Source of the DNA: Streptomyces sp. NBC_01476
GTDB lineage: Bacteria; Actinomycetota; Actinomycetes; Streptomycetales; Streptomycetaceae
Length of the DNA: 64,000 nucleotides
NCBI RefSeq assembly: GCF_036227265.1
Contig: NZ_CP109446.1
Coordinates: 1-64,000 of the forward strand
Direction: 5' to 3'
Shown: positions 17,111 through 26,294 of the stretch, one piece after another
Numbering within the stretch: position 1 is the stretch's first letter
Layout of the letters: every line of letters begins with the position of its first letter
Translations under genes and position numbers: made by a program
Notes under the pieces: generated by a model
What the model saw: the letters and a program-made list of their open reading frames with translations, nothing else
Databases searched by the model: none
Told to the model about the DNA's origin: nothing

Positions 17111-20100
17111 TCAGCCCGCAGGGCTTCCAGGGTGGTGGGGCGGTGAGGTGACGTGGAGGGTCACCGCGGTTGGCGGAAGGGTGTACGGGGTGTCCGTGCC
17201 GAAGGTGAGGCGGGCCTCGTAGTTACCCGGGGCGGGCATCCGGGGGGTGTGCGCGTCCAGGGTCACCGTCAGCGTGGTGCTCGCCCCCGGCCGCAGGGTG
17301 AGCCGCTGGGTGCTCTCCCCCAGCCACGGCACGTCGGAAGCCGGGTCGACCGCGAAGCCCGGCAGATTCTCCACCGCCGAGGTCACGGCCAGCCCGCCGG
17401 TCCCGCCGCCGACCTTGTAGAACCCGAGCGCACCGCCACCGCGGTACGTGGCCGTGGCTGCGTTGGGCAGCGCGCTCCACGTATCCCTGTCCGGGTCGAA
17501 GGCAAAGCTCTGGTTGCTCAGGACGTCGCCGTCGACACCGCCGGCGACCACCAGCAGGCCGTTGGCCGCCGCGTACGCCGAGCCCCACAACGGCACCGGC
17601 ATGTCCGCGAGCCGCGACCACGTCCCCAGCGCCGGGTCGTAGGCGTAAGTGTGGGCAATGTTCCCCGCGTTGGTGGCGCCGCCGGCGCAGTAGAGCTTCC
17701 CGGCGCTGGACGCGCAGGACGCCCAGGAAACCGGCTCCGGGTAGTCGGCGGCCCGGCTCCAGGTGTCGGTCACCGGGTCGTAGACATTGACGTCGGCCAC
17801 GCCGCAGTCCACGTCGCAGCCCCCGACCAGGTACAGCTCGCCGCCGAGTACGGCCGAACCGGAACCCGCGTGCGGGCGCGGGTCGGGGGCACCCGTGGAC
17901 CACGTACCGGAAACGGTGTCATACACCTCCAGCTTCGGGTCCGGGTTCTCCTCCGGGCCGCCCCAGCCGCCCGCGACATACAGCTTGTCCCCGATGAAGC
18001 CGTGCCCCGGCGCCTCACGGGCGTCGGCCGCGCCCGCGAGCTGCTTCCAGGTACCCAAATCCGGATCGAGGACGTAGAGGTCGTTGCTGTCACCTTCGCC
18101 GTTGACGGAGAACCCGGGGTCACCGAAGCCGGAGTAGACCTTCCCCTGGTGGCTGTCGGCAATGTTGTCCATCACAGCCGACGGCAGGCCGGGGGCACCC
18201 TGCCAGGCATTGACCGGGACCGGTGCCGTATGCCCGGCCGGCGAGGCACCGGCGGAGGCGGCGGGGACCCGGCCGAGGGGGTAGGTGCCCTTGACGCGCT
18301 GCAGGGGGGCTCCCTGCGCCGCGCCGGGGAGCATCGCGCCGGGCTGCTCCCCGAGCGTCAGCGTCGCGGTCGCCGTACCGGTGTTGGAAACCCTCAGCCG
18401 CCGCGTGACCTTGCTGCCGCGAGGCACGGTGGCGTCGATGCTGCCGGGTGTCACGGCGAGCCGGCCGGCTTTCAGGGAGTACGAGACCGCGGTGGTGCGG
18501 TCGGCCCGAACCGTCAACACCTCCGGGCGGTCGGTGTAGTTGCTCTTGACCGCGGTGAGAGTGTGCCTGCCGGGGCCGGGGACGAACAGCGAAAAGTACC
18601 CGTCATCGAGGGACAGGTCCTCGGGGGTGGCCATCGTCTGGGTGTGCACGGCCGCATCGCTGCCGTCACTGACCATCACACCCGCGGCCGCCAGACCGGT
18701 GTTGGCGTCCTTCGCGGTGCCCACGACCAGACCGCCGGGGGTGGGGGTGAAATCACGCTGCCCGACGAAGACGTCGTCAACGCCCCAGTACCACACGCCC
18801 GTTGCCGCGTAATGGAACCGCAGGCGCACGGCCTTGGCATTCGCGTAAGCGGTGAGCGGCACGACGACCGGTGTGGGTCCGGCGTAGTACACGTTGTCGT
18901 CAGGAGACCAGACCGCCGTCCAGGTGGCCCCTCCGTCGTCGGACGCCTCAACGCCGAAGTTCATCCGCGACGGGTTGTAGGTGTACATCGTGTCAAAGGC
19001 CAGTTCGGGGGTGTCCTGCCCGGTGAAGTCGTAGACAGGGCTGACCAGTTCGGAGTCCTGACGGGCATCCCAGCCGTAGTAGGTGCTGTCCACGATGGCG
19101 AAGGATCCCTGCCCGCCGGTGCTGTTGCCCTCGCCGGCCGGGTCGTCGAACTCCCAACCGCCCACGGCCCCAGCGGCGTTGGTGACCGTCCAGTCGTGCG
19201 GCGGGGCGGTGGACGAGTCGAACGTCTCGGTCCTGCCGGTCAGGTGGACGGCATAACCCGGAGCGGTGGCAACCCACGGGTCGGCGGTCGGCGAGAAGTC
19301 GGCGGTGAGTGGCTTCATACCGACGTGGATCCGCCGGGTGAGGGCCTGGTAACCGGGCGCGACCGCGGCCACGTCGAGCGTGAAGTCGGCGTTGCGCGGC
19401 AGGGTCACCTTGTAGACGCCGGTGACGGGGTCTGTCCAGATGGCCTCGGGATCACCGGCGACACCGATCCTGGCGCAGAGCGGCCAGCCGTGGCCCGAAC
19501 CGTCGGTGACCTTGCCCGTGACCGTCGCACTGGGCACCGGGGTGACCGTGATGTTCCGGGTGACGGAGGCGCCGTCGGCGACCGGGACGTCCTTCAGGGT
19601 CCGGGTGGCGTACCCGAAAGCAGCCGCCGTGACCTCATGGCTGCCGGCCGGCAGCACCAGGGCGTAGTGCCCCGTGGCGTCGGTGTGGGCGGCATCCGTC
19701 CCGGAGGAGACCACGGCGCCGACGACGGGCTTGCCCGTAGTGCTGTCGAGAAGCGTTCCGGACAGCCGGCCGTGCGGCCCGGTGCGGAAGGACTGCAGGC
19801 CGTTCGGAGTGCCCAGGCCGGTGGGACCGTCGTAGCCCGCGGCGGCGCGGCACAAGTAGGCCGGGTCGCAGCCGCCGTTGCTCCCCGTGGTGACGTCGTT
19901 GAGCCCTTCACGGTCGGCATACGGGTAGGCGTTGGGGTACGTGCCCGGGACCGGGGTGGCCGCGTCCGCGTACACCGACGCGATGATCGGCGACGACACG
20001 CTGGTGCCACCGAAAACCGCCCAGCCGGTGCCGCCGTAGGTCTGGTAGACCGCGACACCCGTAGCCGGGTCGGCGACCGCGGAGACGTCCGCCACCGCGC

Positions 20101-21058
20101 GGTTGGCACATCCGGTGTCCTGCTGGAAGGCAGGCTTCGGCTCGTACAGGGAGCACCCGGAACCCGCCCGCCCCCAGGCCGCTTCGGACCAGCCCCGGGC
20201 GCTGTTCCCGTCACGGGCCAGCGAGGTGCCACCCACGGAAGTGACGAACTGTGAAGCCGCCGGATAGGCGACGCCGTAGGCGTAATCACCGGAGGAGGCC
20301 ACGACGGCAACGCCCGGATGGTTGTAGTGGGCGTCGAGCGCGGTGGTCTCCGACGGGTCCTCGCCGCTGCCCGGGCCCGCCCGGTAGTCCGTACCGTAGG
20401 AATTGGACACGTACTTGGCGCCGAGCGCCACCGCGGTGTCAACGGCCGCGCCGAGGCTGTCGCCGCTCGGATCGTCCCCCTCCACCAGCAGGATGCGCGC
20501 GTTGGGCGCTATCGCCGAGACCATGTCGAGGTCGAGGGATATCTCCCCCGCCCAACCCGGATCCGGCTGCGGGTAGGAACTGCCCCCGCGCTGGTCGACC
20601 TTGGTGAAGCAGCCGCCGGCCGCAGTGCACGCCGGCAGCCCGAACTGCTCACGGTAGGCGGCGAGATCCGCTTCCGCCGCCGGGTCGTCGTACGCGTCGA
20701 CGATCGCGACGGTCTGGCCGGCGCCGCCGTCAGACGGAAGGTTGTAGGCGCTGAGCAGGTCACCGGGGCCGTACCCGGCGGGCGCGGCGGCCCCAGGGGC
20801 CGCGGCAGGTCCGCGCAGGTTACGCGCCGCGGACACGTCCGTGCGGCGCAGCGCGAAGCAGGCGAACCGGCCTGGCTCCGGCGTGCCACACACCGGCTTG
20901 TAGGACCCCGCGGCGCCGCCGCCACCCGCCGGCGCCGGACGCGCGGACGCCGCCGGCGCCTGCAACCCCCAAACAGCCACCGCGACCGCGCCGAGCAGTG
21001 CGAGTACGCCCGGCACCCTCCGTCCCCTCAAGGGGGCCGGCCTTCCTTCTCTACGCAC
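17111..21058 (-). CDS. Secreted S53 (sedolisin) peptidase with regulatory-like and Kelch-like domains
   Basis: I chose the GTG at 21058 because GGGAG lies 6 nt upstream; a TTG at 21061 is the alternative. The roughly 1,315-residue protein has a signal peptide (RRVPGVLALLGAVAVAVWGL). The subtilisin-fold S53 catalytic region has Glu/Asp in WAGEISLDLDMVSA and the nucleophile Ser in GGTSVSSPIIA, plus the C-terminal calcium-loop area near GTPNG. After about residue 400 come two carboxypeptidase-regulatory-like beta domains, a MAM-like stretch (WEFDD, YYGWDARQDSELVSP), a repeat of the regulatory domain, and Kelch-like repeats (KLYVAGG, ELYLVGG, KLYCAGG, LLVVAGG). It is probably an acid-active or serine-carboxyl extracellular protease that hydrolyses proteins. 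Confidence 0.88.
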   Translation of the reverse strand: MRREGRPAPLRGRRVPGVLALLGAVAVAVWGLQAPAASARPAPAGGGGAAGSYKPVCGTPEPGRFACFALRRTDVSAARNLRGPAAAPGAAAPAGYGPGDLLSAYNLPSDGGAGQTVAIVDAYDDPAAEADLAAYREQFGLPACTAAGGCFTKVDQRGGSSYPQPDPGWAGEISLDLDMVSAIAPNARILLVEGDDPSGDSLGAAVDTAVALGAKYVSNSYGTDYRAGPGSGEDPSETTALDAHYNHPGVAVVASSGDYAYGVAYPAASQFVTSVGGTSLARDGNSARGWSEAAWGRAGSGCSLYEPKPAFQQDTGCANRAVADVSAVADPATGVAVYQTYGGTGWAVFGGTSVSSPIIASVYADAATPVPGTYPNAYPYADREGLNDVTTGSNGGCDPAYLCRAAAGYDGPTGLGTPNGLQSFRTGPHGRLSGTLLDSTTGKPVVGAVVSSGTDAAHTDATGHYALVLPAGSHEVTAAAFGYATRTLKDVPVADGASVTRNITVTPVPSATVTGKVTDGSGHGWPLCARIGVAGDPEAIWTDPVTGVYKVTLPRNADFTLDVAAVAPGYQALTRRIHVGMKPLTADFSPTADPWVATAPGYAVHLTGRTETFDSSTAPPHDWTVTNAAGAVGGWEFDDPAGEGNSTGGQGSFAIVDSTYYGWDARQDSELVSPVYDFTGQDTPELAFDTMYTYNPSRMNFGVEASDDGGATWTAVWSPDDNVYYAGPTPVVVPLTAYANAKAVRLRFHYAATGVWYWGVDDVFVGQRDFTPTPGGLVVGTAKDANTGLAAAGVMVSDGSDAAVHTQTMATPEDLSLDDGYFSLFVPGPGRHTLTAVKSNYTDRPEVLTVRADRTTAVSYSLKAGRLAVTPGSIDATVPRGSKVTRRLRVSNTGTATATLTLGEQPGAMLPGAAQGAPLQRVKGTYPLGRVPAASAGASPAGHTAPVPVNAWQGAPGLPSAVMDNIADSHQGKVYSGFGDPGFSVNGEGDSNDLYVLDPDLGTWKQLAGAADAREAPGHGFIGDKLYVAGGWGGPEENPDPKLEVYDTVSGTWSTGAPDPRPHAGSGSAVLGGELYLVGGCDVDCGVADVNVYDPVTDTWSRAADYPEPVSWASCASSAGKLYCAGGATNAGNIAHTYAYDPALGTWSRLADMPVPLWGSAYAAANGLLVVAGGVDGDVLSNQSFAFDPDRDTWSALPNAATATYRGGGALGFYKVGGGTGGLAVTSAVENLPGFAVDPASDVPWLGESTQRLTLRPGASTTLTVTLDAHTPRMPAPGNYEARLTFGTDTPYTLPPTAVTLHVTSPPHHPGSPAG

Positions 21059-21339
21059 CAACCACTCCCACGGGGATTCGTCACAGAACGCCCCTCGCGC
21101 AACACGGGATCACAAGGAGCACTGAGGGCACACAGTGGAACCAGTGGACTAGACATGTCAATGGGGCCTGAGGGGGTGCCCGATCACGACGGTGCGGGAG
21201 CGTTGCCCGGGGCCGGGGGCGGGCAACTCGGCATCGTTCGCGGTACGTTCGGCTCGGCTGGGGTGCTGGGGGACGCGAAGGAAGCGGGGCATGGCGTGCG
21301 ACGGGGGGCTGGGACGTGTCGCTGACCGCCGGGCCTGCT

Positions 21340-21580
21340 GTGGGAGATCTACGACGAGTCGTGGGCGCGCATCGAGCCGTTGCTGCCGGTCGTTCCGCGC
21401 AAGCCGCAGCGTTTCCGGGTCGCGAGCGTCCGGATCACCGCAAGGTGCTGGGTCGGGTCCTGTTCGTGTTGCACACCGGGATTCGCGGGGAGTTGCTGCC
21501 CCAGGAGCTGGGCTTCGGCTCGGGGGATGACCTGCGGGCGTCGGCTGCGCGCCGCACTTTGGCGGGAGTCGGAAGCGAGG
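21340..21580 (+). pseudogene. IS5-family transposase, N-terminal remnant
   Basis: Split over frames, this stretch encodes LWEIYDESWARIEPLLPVVP, then HRKVLGRVLFVLHTGIRGEL and LPQELGFGSGMTC. That is the conserved start of actinobacterial IS5-family transposases. At least two frameshifts are needed and the catalytic region is absent. It is decayed and non-functional. The C-terminal half of a transposase of the same family occurs at 23429-23970. Confidence 0.75.
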
Positions 21581-21654
21581 GCAGGCGATGCACCTCAGGA
21601 GCCGGCCCGCTCGACGTGCCGGAACGCACTGAGCAGCGGCGGGCCTGCACGGGC

Positions 21655-22414
21655 TCACATCCGGGATCTCAGCACGCCGACCTCACAGCCCGCCGCGAAC
21701 GGGTCGAAGCCGTGCTCGACCAGCCAGCGAACCCCCAGCAGGCTTCGCAACGACCACCACGCGCGAATCACGTCGAGGTCGACGTCAGTGCCATAGCCGG
21801 CGATAACGTCACCGAGGTGCTCCTCCTGTCCGAGCGTCAGGGTGGCGAGGTCGAACAGGGCATCGCCCGGGCCCGCCTCGGACCAGTCGATGATGCCGGT
21901 GATCTCGTCGCCGTCGATGAAGACGTGATCGATCTGAAGGTCGCCGTGCGTGAACATCGGAGTCCACGGCCGGAGCGCGGCCTCGGCGACCTGGCGGTTG
22001 CGGGTGACCAGGTCGGCGGGCAGGACGCCGTTCGCCACAAGCAATTCACACTCGCCGTCGAGTTCTGCCGCAAACTCGTCGCGACCTTGGCGACGCCGGC
22101 CGGGCCAGGGTGGCAACGGCGCGTCGTGCAACTTCCGGACGGCGGCACCCGCCGCGGCCCACGCCGCCGGGGACGCGGTCGACGGCTCGCCGAGGCGCCC
22201 GAGCGCAGTCCCCGGGACCGCGGGCGATCACGAGCACGGGCGGCTTACGCCACAGAACCTCCGGGGTCGGGATCGGAGCCAGGGCCATCGCCTCGACCTC
22301 GACCTCGACCTCGACCTCGAGGCGCTCCTGATCGGCGTCCACCTTCAGGAACACAGCGCCAACGCGAAGGGTCGCGCGCTCGGAATGGGCGACGACGACT
22401 TTGACCCCATCCAT
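21655..22414 (-). pseudogene. APH-type phosphotransferase pseudogene (single-base frameshift)
   Basis: From ATG 22414 (MDGVKVVVAHSERATLRVG) the protein runs to about 22225, where one extra base in the GGG at 22222-22224 shifts the frame. The second frame continues VPGTALGRLGEPSTASPAA through the kinase motifs THGDLQIDHVFID (catalytic loop) and GIIDWSEAGPGDALFDLA (metal-binding Asp) to a stop at 21655. Joined, it is a complete aminoglycoside/macrolide phosphotransferase-like protein of about 250 residues. Its real substrate is unknown. A hexanucleotide repeat expands a VE stretch near residue 35. As read, the gene is inactive unless the shift is a sequencing error. Confidence 0.8.
22291..22320. 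repeat. Hexanucleotide microsatellite CCTCGA x5
   Basis: Five perfect tandem copies of CCTCGA lie inside the phosphotransferase pseudogene and encode alternating Val-Glu on the minus strand. Each unit adds two codons, so changes in copy number preserve frame. It may be a slippage product in a decaying gene. Confidence 0.85.
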
Positions 22415-22485
22415 GGGCGCCCAGTATCCCGGGCATGACCGTCTCCGTCGTCGGGTTTGTCGCGTGCGAGGGCGCGCCTGACCGC

Positions 22486-22623
22486 GTTCTCGTTGGCGGC
22501 CGGGGGTATTGCCGGTCCGGGACCGGAACAAGGACACACCTTGAACATCAACCTCCGGCCTTCTTGGGCAACTCGGCTGCCGCAATCAGGAAGTTGGGCA
22601 GGTACGTGTAGCTTTCGATGCCG
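22486..22623. repeat. 138-bp diverged direct repeat, copy A
   Basis: This stretch includes the last 25 codons of the methyltransferase and its downstream flank. It aligns without gaps in length to 25687-25824, with scattered substitutions. It marks a segmental duplication. Confidence 0.8.
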
Positions 22624-23306
22624 GGTGTCTCGTGCTTGGCGTCCTGTGCGGTGGCGGGGTCGAGGCCGGGCTCGGCGAGTTCCCGTAGTCGGCATCCCAG
22701 GTCGGCGAGTTCGTTGAGGTAGACGGAGAGCGGTCGGTGGAAGTCGGAGGCGTAGGTCTGGGCGATCTCGTATTCTTGCAGGTAGCTCCGCACGCGGTAC
22801 TCGCCGTGTTCGCGCCATGTCTTCCACAGTTGCTCGAAAGCAGGGTGGTTGACCGAGAAGACGAACAACCCTCCGGGTCGCACTGCCTGCACGCACGCAT
22901 TCATAGCGGGCTTCCAGTCGGGGATGGCCGAGAGCACCATGCTGCAGACCACGGCGTCGAAGGGGCCACCCAGGTCCGGCAGGCCGCCGGTCAGGTCCGC
23001 CTGGACGTAGCGGATCCCCTGCCGTCGTTCACGCTCCTTCTCCTGGGCGTAGGAGAACATCGCGTCCGTGGGCTCGATGCCCACGACCTCCGCCCCGCGT
23101 TCGGCGAGCATCCGGCTGAAGTACCCCTGCCCGCAGCCGGCGTCCAGCACGCGCCGACCGGGCAGGTCACCCAGCATCCGCAGCAGCACCGGGTTGATCA
23201 AGTGGCGTTTGGCGAAGTCCCCGTCCGGCTGCATTGCCTCGATCACCGAACGTGGCATGGCATTCCACTGCCGAATCGCGGTCTCATTCGTCCAGTTCGT
23301 GGTCAT
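22548..23306 (-). CDS. Class I SAM-dependent methyltransferase
   Basis: This 252-residue protein from ATG 23306 (MTTNWTNETAIRQWN) shows motif I as RVLDAGCGQGYFSRMLAERG and the following acidic residue in VVGIEPTDAM. Motif II is seen around FDAVVCSMVLSAIPDW and motif III near VRPGGLFVFSVNHP. It is probably a soluble small-molecule methyltransferase of the UbiE/Methyltransf_11 type; the substrate is unknown. No strong ribosome site was seen, and an upstream in-frame extension to 23366 is possible. Its 3' end was duplicated to 25.7 kb. The gene sits between two halves of decayed IS5 transposase sequence. Confidence 0.82.
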   Translation of the reverse strand: MTTNWTNETAIRQWNAMPRSVIEAMQPDGDFAKRHLINPVLLRMLGDLPGRRVLDAGCGQGYFSRMLAERGAEVVGIEPTDAMFSYAQEKERERRQGIRYVQADLTGGLPDLGGPFDAVVCSMVLSAIPDWKPAMNACVQAVRPGGLFVFSVNHPAFEQLWKTWREHGEYRVRSYLQEYEIAQTYASDFHRPLSVYLNELADLGCRLRELAEPGLDPATAQDAKHETPGIESYTYLPNFLIAAAELPKKAGG

Positions 23307-23428
23307 CCGCGAGAGGGTAGTCCAGGGGCGACCACTGCTCTCGAACGTGATCTCCTTCGCGGGCATTCGCCTGACCCGAAGGCGGCCCTCCCGGCTGATC
23401 CTTTGCTTCGGCCAAGAAGCGCACGATC

Positions 23429-23970
23429 ACCGTGGAGGGAGGGAGGAGTCTGCTGGAGATGGACGACTGCGCGATCGACGGCTCCCACGTCCGGGCCCTC
23501 AAAGCGGGGACCACGTCGGGCCCTCACCCGTCGACCGCGGCCGCCCCGGCTCCAAGCACCATGTGATCGTCGACCGGCACGGCACCCCGATCGCCATCTC
23601 GGTGACCGGCGGCAACCGGCACGACGTCACCCAGCTCATACCTCTCCTGGACGCCGCCCCGCCGATACGAGAAATGCGGGGACGACCCCGCAGCAGACCG
23701 AAACGGCTGTTCGCCGACCGCGGCTACGACTACGACAAGTACCAATGCCTGCTGTGGAAACGCGGCATCAAACCCCTCATCGCCCGGCGCGGCGTCGCCC
23801 ACTGCTCCGGCCTGGGCAAAACCCGCTGGGTCGTCGAGCGCACACTCGCCTGGCTCCACCAGTTCAAACGACTCCGCACCCGCTGCGAACGCCGGGCCGA
23901 CCTCCACCAGGCCCTGCTGGAGCCGGCATGCTGCATCATCTGCCTGCGCCGCATGCTCAAACAGCTGCCT
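23429..23970 (+). pseudogene. IS5-family transposase, C-terminal remnant
   Basis: The stretch encodes EMDDCAIDGSHVRALKAG, then after a one-base deletion near 23508 VGPSPVDRGRPGSKHHVIVD, RLFADRGYDYDKYQCLLWKR and GLGKTRWVVERTLAWLHQF. These carry the three acidic residues of the IS5 DDE core. The N-terminal part is missing here and the frame is broken, so it is inactive. It could be the other half of the remnant at 21340, separated by inserted genes, or a second decayed copy. Confidence 0.8.
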
Positions 23971-23971
23971 G

Positions 23972-24370
23972 TTACGACAGCAGCTTCCCCTGCGAGACGT
24001 CGAAGCAGACCAGCCCCATGGACGTCGCGACCTGCACCGCAAACTCCGTGACTTCCTCGGCCATGTTCCACCGCACACCGATGCAGAGCAGCGGCCCTAC
24101 CTCATTGCCGACCAGTCCGTCTTCCCATACCGGGTGGTCATCCTCCTCCCCGGTCGGATTGGGCCACCGCTCCAACAGTGCCGCCGAATACGCCGCTATG
24201 CGCCCGGTCGGAGGCTCGTACTGGCAGAGGTCCTTGAGTGGGCCGCCGTCCCAGACGAAGCGGCTGTAGAGCTCCTTGTAGGTCCGCCCAGCAGCAAGGT
24301 CACTGGGCGGGCGGTCGCCTTCCCAGACGGCCAGGCAGTGAGCGAGGTATTTCCGAGTGTCGTTGTTCAC
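23972..24370 (-). CDS. Hypothetical protein (CLAVWEGDRP family)
   Basis: The likely start is GTG 24370 (VNNDTRKYLAHCLAVWEGDR), as family members known to me begin near the AVWEGDRP block. An ATG at 24433 would extend it by 21 residues. It is about 132 residues long. Characteristic parts are PPTGRIAAYSAALLERWP, GPLLCIGVRWNMAEEV and MGLVCFDVSQGKL. This is a recurrent Streptomyces hypothetical family, small and soluble, with no known activity. Its stop falls in the tail of the IS5 remnant, so the last few residues may not be native. Confidence 0.55.
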   Translation of the reverse strand: MNNDTRKYLAHCLAVWEGDRPPSDLAAGRTYKELYSRFVWDGGPLKDLCQYEPPTGRIAAYSAALLERWPNPTGEEDDHPVWEDGLVGNEVGPLLCIGVRWNMAEEVTEFAVQVATSMGLVCFDVSQGKLLS

Positions 24371-24433
24371 GGCGGAACAGTGCCACACGGCCCTCCAAGG
24401 CGGCGATGCACCCAGGTAGGCGAGAGACCGCAC

Positions 24434-24825
24434 GCGGAGCCGAGGCGGATCGATCTCATTCTGAAACGATCAGTTAACCAGCTGAAGCGCTTCCCGCTGG
24501 CCCGGCCGCAGTTCGGGACCGCCGAGAATCAGCGGGTCCGGCGGGGTCGACGGGGTCAGCCAACTGGGGAGCGTGCTTGAAGTGATGGCCGTGCCTGCAG
24601 TTGAGCGGCCGGGTACGCGCGCAGCAGGTGCCAGCTGCGGCGCGCCGCAAGGCACCCGCCGCGCTATCCCTGGCAGATCAGGGACAGCGCCGTACGACTG
24701 CCCCAGAAGAACCCGGCACCGGCTGGCCTTCCCGGCTCACGCGGCCACTGTGACCGGCGAGTACCATCTGCCCCTGGCCGTCGGCCCGTACGAAGAACAC
24801 GCCTGGCGTTCCCGCCCGGCCGGGC
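24434..24825. other. Intergenic region, no gene seen
   Basis: The frames here lack recognisable motifs and none has a convincing start. It separates the hypothetical gene from the membrane-protein stop, both on the minus strand. No terminator-quality hairpin stood out. Confidence 0.4.
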
Positions 24826-25425
24826 TCAGTTGTCGCCGAAGCGCCTGGCCAGTTCGTACGCGGCGAGCGCAGCGAACCACAAAGCGATCAGCCGCTTCAC
24901 GTCGAAGTCGTGCTTCCACGCCTTCCACAGGCTGCCCCAGTGGTGGAAGACGATATCGGTGACCGGGAGGCTGCCGCCGAGCTTGGAGGCCATGTGACTT
25001 TCGATCAGCGCGGTGCCGAACAGATCACCGAAGATCACCGCGAAGACCGTGAGCAGCGAGGCCGCGATGGGGAGGATGATGTTGCGTCCGCCGGCCTTTC
25101 CGACGGTGATGCCCACCAGCGCGCCCACCGCGAGCGGGCCGTAGCCCAACTCGGTCGTGCTGCCGTTGTCATGGACCAGTACCCGCAGCAACCCGGCGTA
25201 GGCGAGTGCCGCCACGATCGCCACGAGCACGCCCACCAGCAGGCCGGGGACGGGGTTGTTCCGGAACTGGGCGACCGGCGGCGGTGCGAAGGAGGCCGGA
25301 GCCGCCGGACCGCTGAAGCCGGAGGCGTCGTTCGGAACCCCGTGCGGTGGTCTGGGCGTGCCGCCGGGCTGTGGGCCGAACGAGTTCTGGCCGCCGGCCT
25401 GCGACGGCGGATGGTTGGCGCTCAT
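24826..25425 (-). CDS. Four-helix integral membrane protein with Pro/Gly-rich N-terminus
   Basis: This 199-residue protein is read from ATG 25425 (MSANHPPSQAGGQNSFGPQP). The first 60 residues are disordered and rich in Pro, Gly and Ala. Predicted helices are VPGLLVGVLVAIVAALAYAG, LAVGALVGITVGKAGG, IILPIAASLLTVFAVIFGDL and a C-terminal LIALWFAALAAYELARRFG. A low-complexity cytoplasmic tail followed by a small membrane bundle is common among Streptomyces membrane proteins of unknown role. No enzymatic motif is visible. Confidence 0.65.
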   Translation of the reverse strand: MSANHPPSQAGGQNSFGPQPGGTPRPPHGVPNDASGFSGPAAPASFAPPPVAQFRNNPVPGLLVGVLVAIVAALAYAGLLRVLVHDNGSTTELGYGPLAVGALVGITVGKAGGRNIILPIAASLLTVFAVIFGDLFGTALIESHMASKLGGSLPVTDIVFHHWGSLWKAWKHDFDVKRLIALWFAALAAYELARRFGDN

Positions 25426-25686
25426 GAAAATGCCCCCCGGACGGTACGAAGTGCGGGCGCCGCATCGTGCCCGCGATGTAAGGATCAACGACGAAGAGCG
25501 GCGCCGGAATCCAGCAGGAGGACTGTATGGCAATCGGAACCGCGGCTCGGTCTGACCGGTGGCCGGGAGTCCTTGATGGTGGAGATGCGCGTCGGCAGCA
25601 GCCGGCTCCTGGAGAGTTCGGTACGTCCGCGTGCAGCGCGGGCTGACGCCACATTTTCCGGCCGGCACTCACGGCCTGTCCCCGCT

Positions 25687-25824
25687 GTTCTCGTTGGCGG
25701 CCGGGGGTATTGCTGGTCCGGGACCGGAACAAGCACAAACCTTGAACGTCAACCTCCGGCCTTCTCGGGCAACTCGGCCGCCGCAATAGGGAAGTTGGGC
25801 AGGTACGCGTAGCTTTCGATGCCG
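25687..25824. repeat. 138-bp diverged direct repeat, copy B
   Basis: This matches 22486-22623 in order and length with scattered substitutions. It includes a broken methyltransferase tail on the minus strand (25749-25824, GIESYAYLPNFPIAAAELPE then KAGG and stop). Nothing upstream of that tail belongs to the gene, so this is a remnant of duplication. Confidence 0.8.
25749..25824 (-). pseudogene. Methyltransferase 3' tail remnant
   Basis: Twenty-four codons match the C-terminus of the methyltransferase at 22548 (GIESYTYLPNFLIAAAELPK) with a few substitutions and the same stop. The rest of the gene is absent. It arises from the 138-bp duplicated segment. Confidence 0.75.
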
Positions 25825-25913
25825 ACTGCGGGCGGCGACCGGCTCGGAAGCTCGAGGTGGCGGGTGCAGGGTGCCCCCTGGGGGGCTGGTCCCGGGGCGG
25901 GGGGCGGGTGGGG

Positions 25914-26294
25914 TCAGATTCGCCAGGTGCGGATGCGGTCGGCGGCGTCGAAGATGTCTGCCTTGTGGGACTGGATGGCGCGGACCAGTTCGACGAGGGC
26001 TCCGTACGGGGGGTCGATGCCCTCGCCGGAGGCGTGCATGTAGGCGGCGGCGACCTGGCAGGCGTAGAGGGAGTTGCGGTACGGCAGGGGCTCCAGGCGC
26101 ACCAGGGTGTGCAGCAGGGCAGCCGCTCGCCAGGCCGGATCCGGGGCGGGGGTGTCGTGCCGGGGGATCTTCGTCTTGTGCCGGGCGACAGCGGCGACCA
26201 GCGCGGAGTAGTCGGCCACCGACACGTCCTCGGGCAGGGTCTGCTCCTGGATGTCGAGCAGCCAGGCCACGTCGAGGTAGAGCACCGGCGGCAT
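25914..26294 (-). CDS. Doc/Fic-like toxin component
   Basis: This 126-residue protein resembles the short Fic/Doc-type toxins annotated in Streptomyces TA pairs: YLDVAWLLDIQEQTLPEDV at the start, AWRAAALLHTLVRLEPLP in the middle and DAADRIRTWRI at the end. Its ATG shares one base with the antitoxin TGA (TGATG), so translation is coupled. The classical Fic motif HxFx(D/E)GN is not readable; the equivalent place reads LEPLPYRNSLYACQVA. It may be a degenerate or divergent enzyme. Toxin identity is inferred from gene arrangement and recalled family members. Confidence 0.65.
   Translation of the reverse strand: MPPVLYLDVAWLLDIQEQTLPEDVSVADYSALVAAVARHKTKIPRHDTPAPDPAWRAAALLHTLVRLEPLPYRNSLYACQVAAAYMHASGEGIDPPYGALVELVRAIQSHKADIFDAADRIRTWRI

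Noticed and set aside
17153-20254. 1,033-codon + strand open frame
   Set aside because: It is antisense to the S53 peptidase gene, which has clear catalytic motifs and a signal peptide.
22291-22320. Tandem CCTCGA repeats as a CRISPR or origin signal
   Set aside because: Units are 6 bp with no spacers and lie inside a coding frame; it is a microsatellite.
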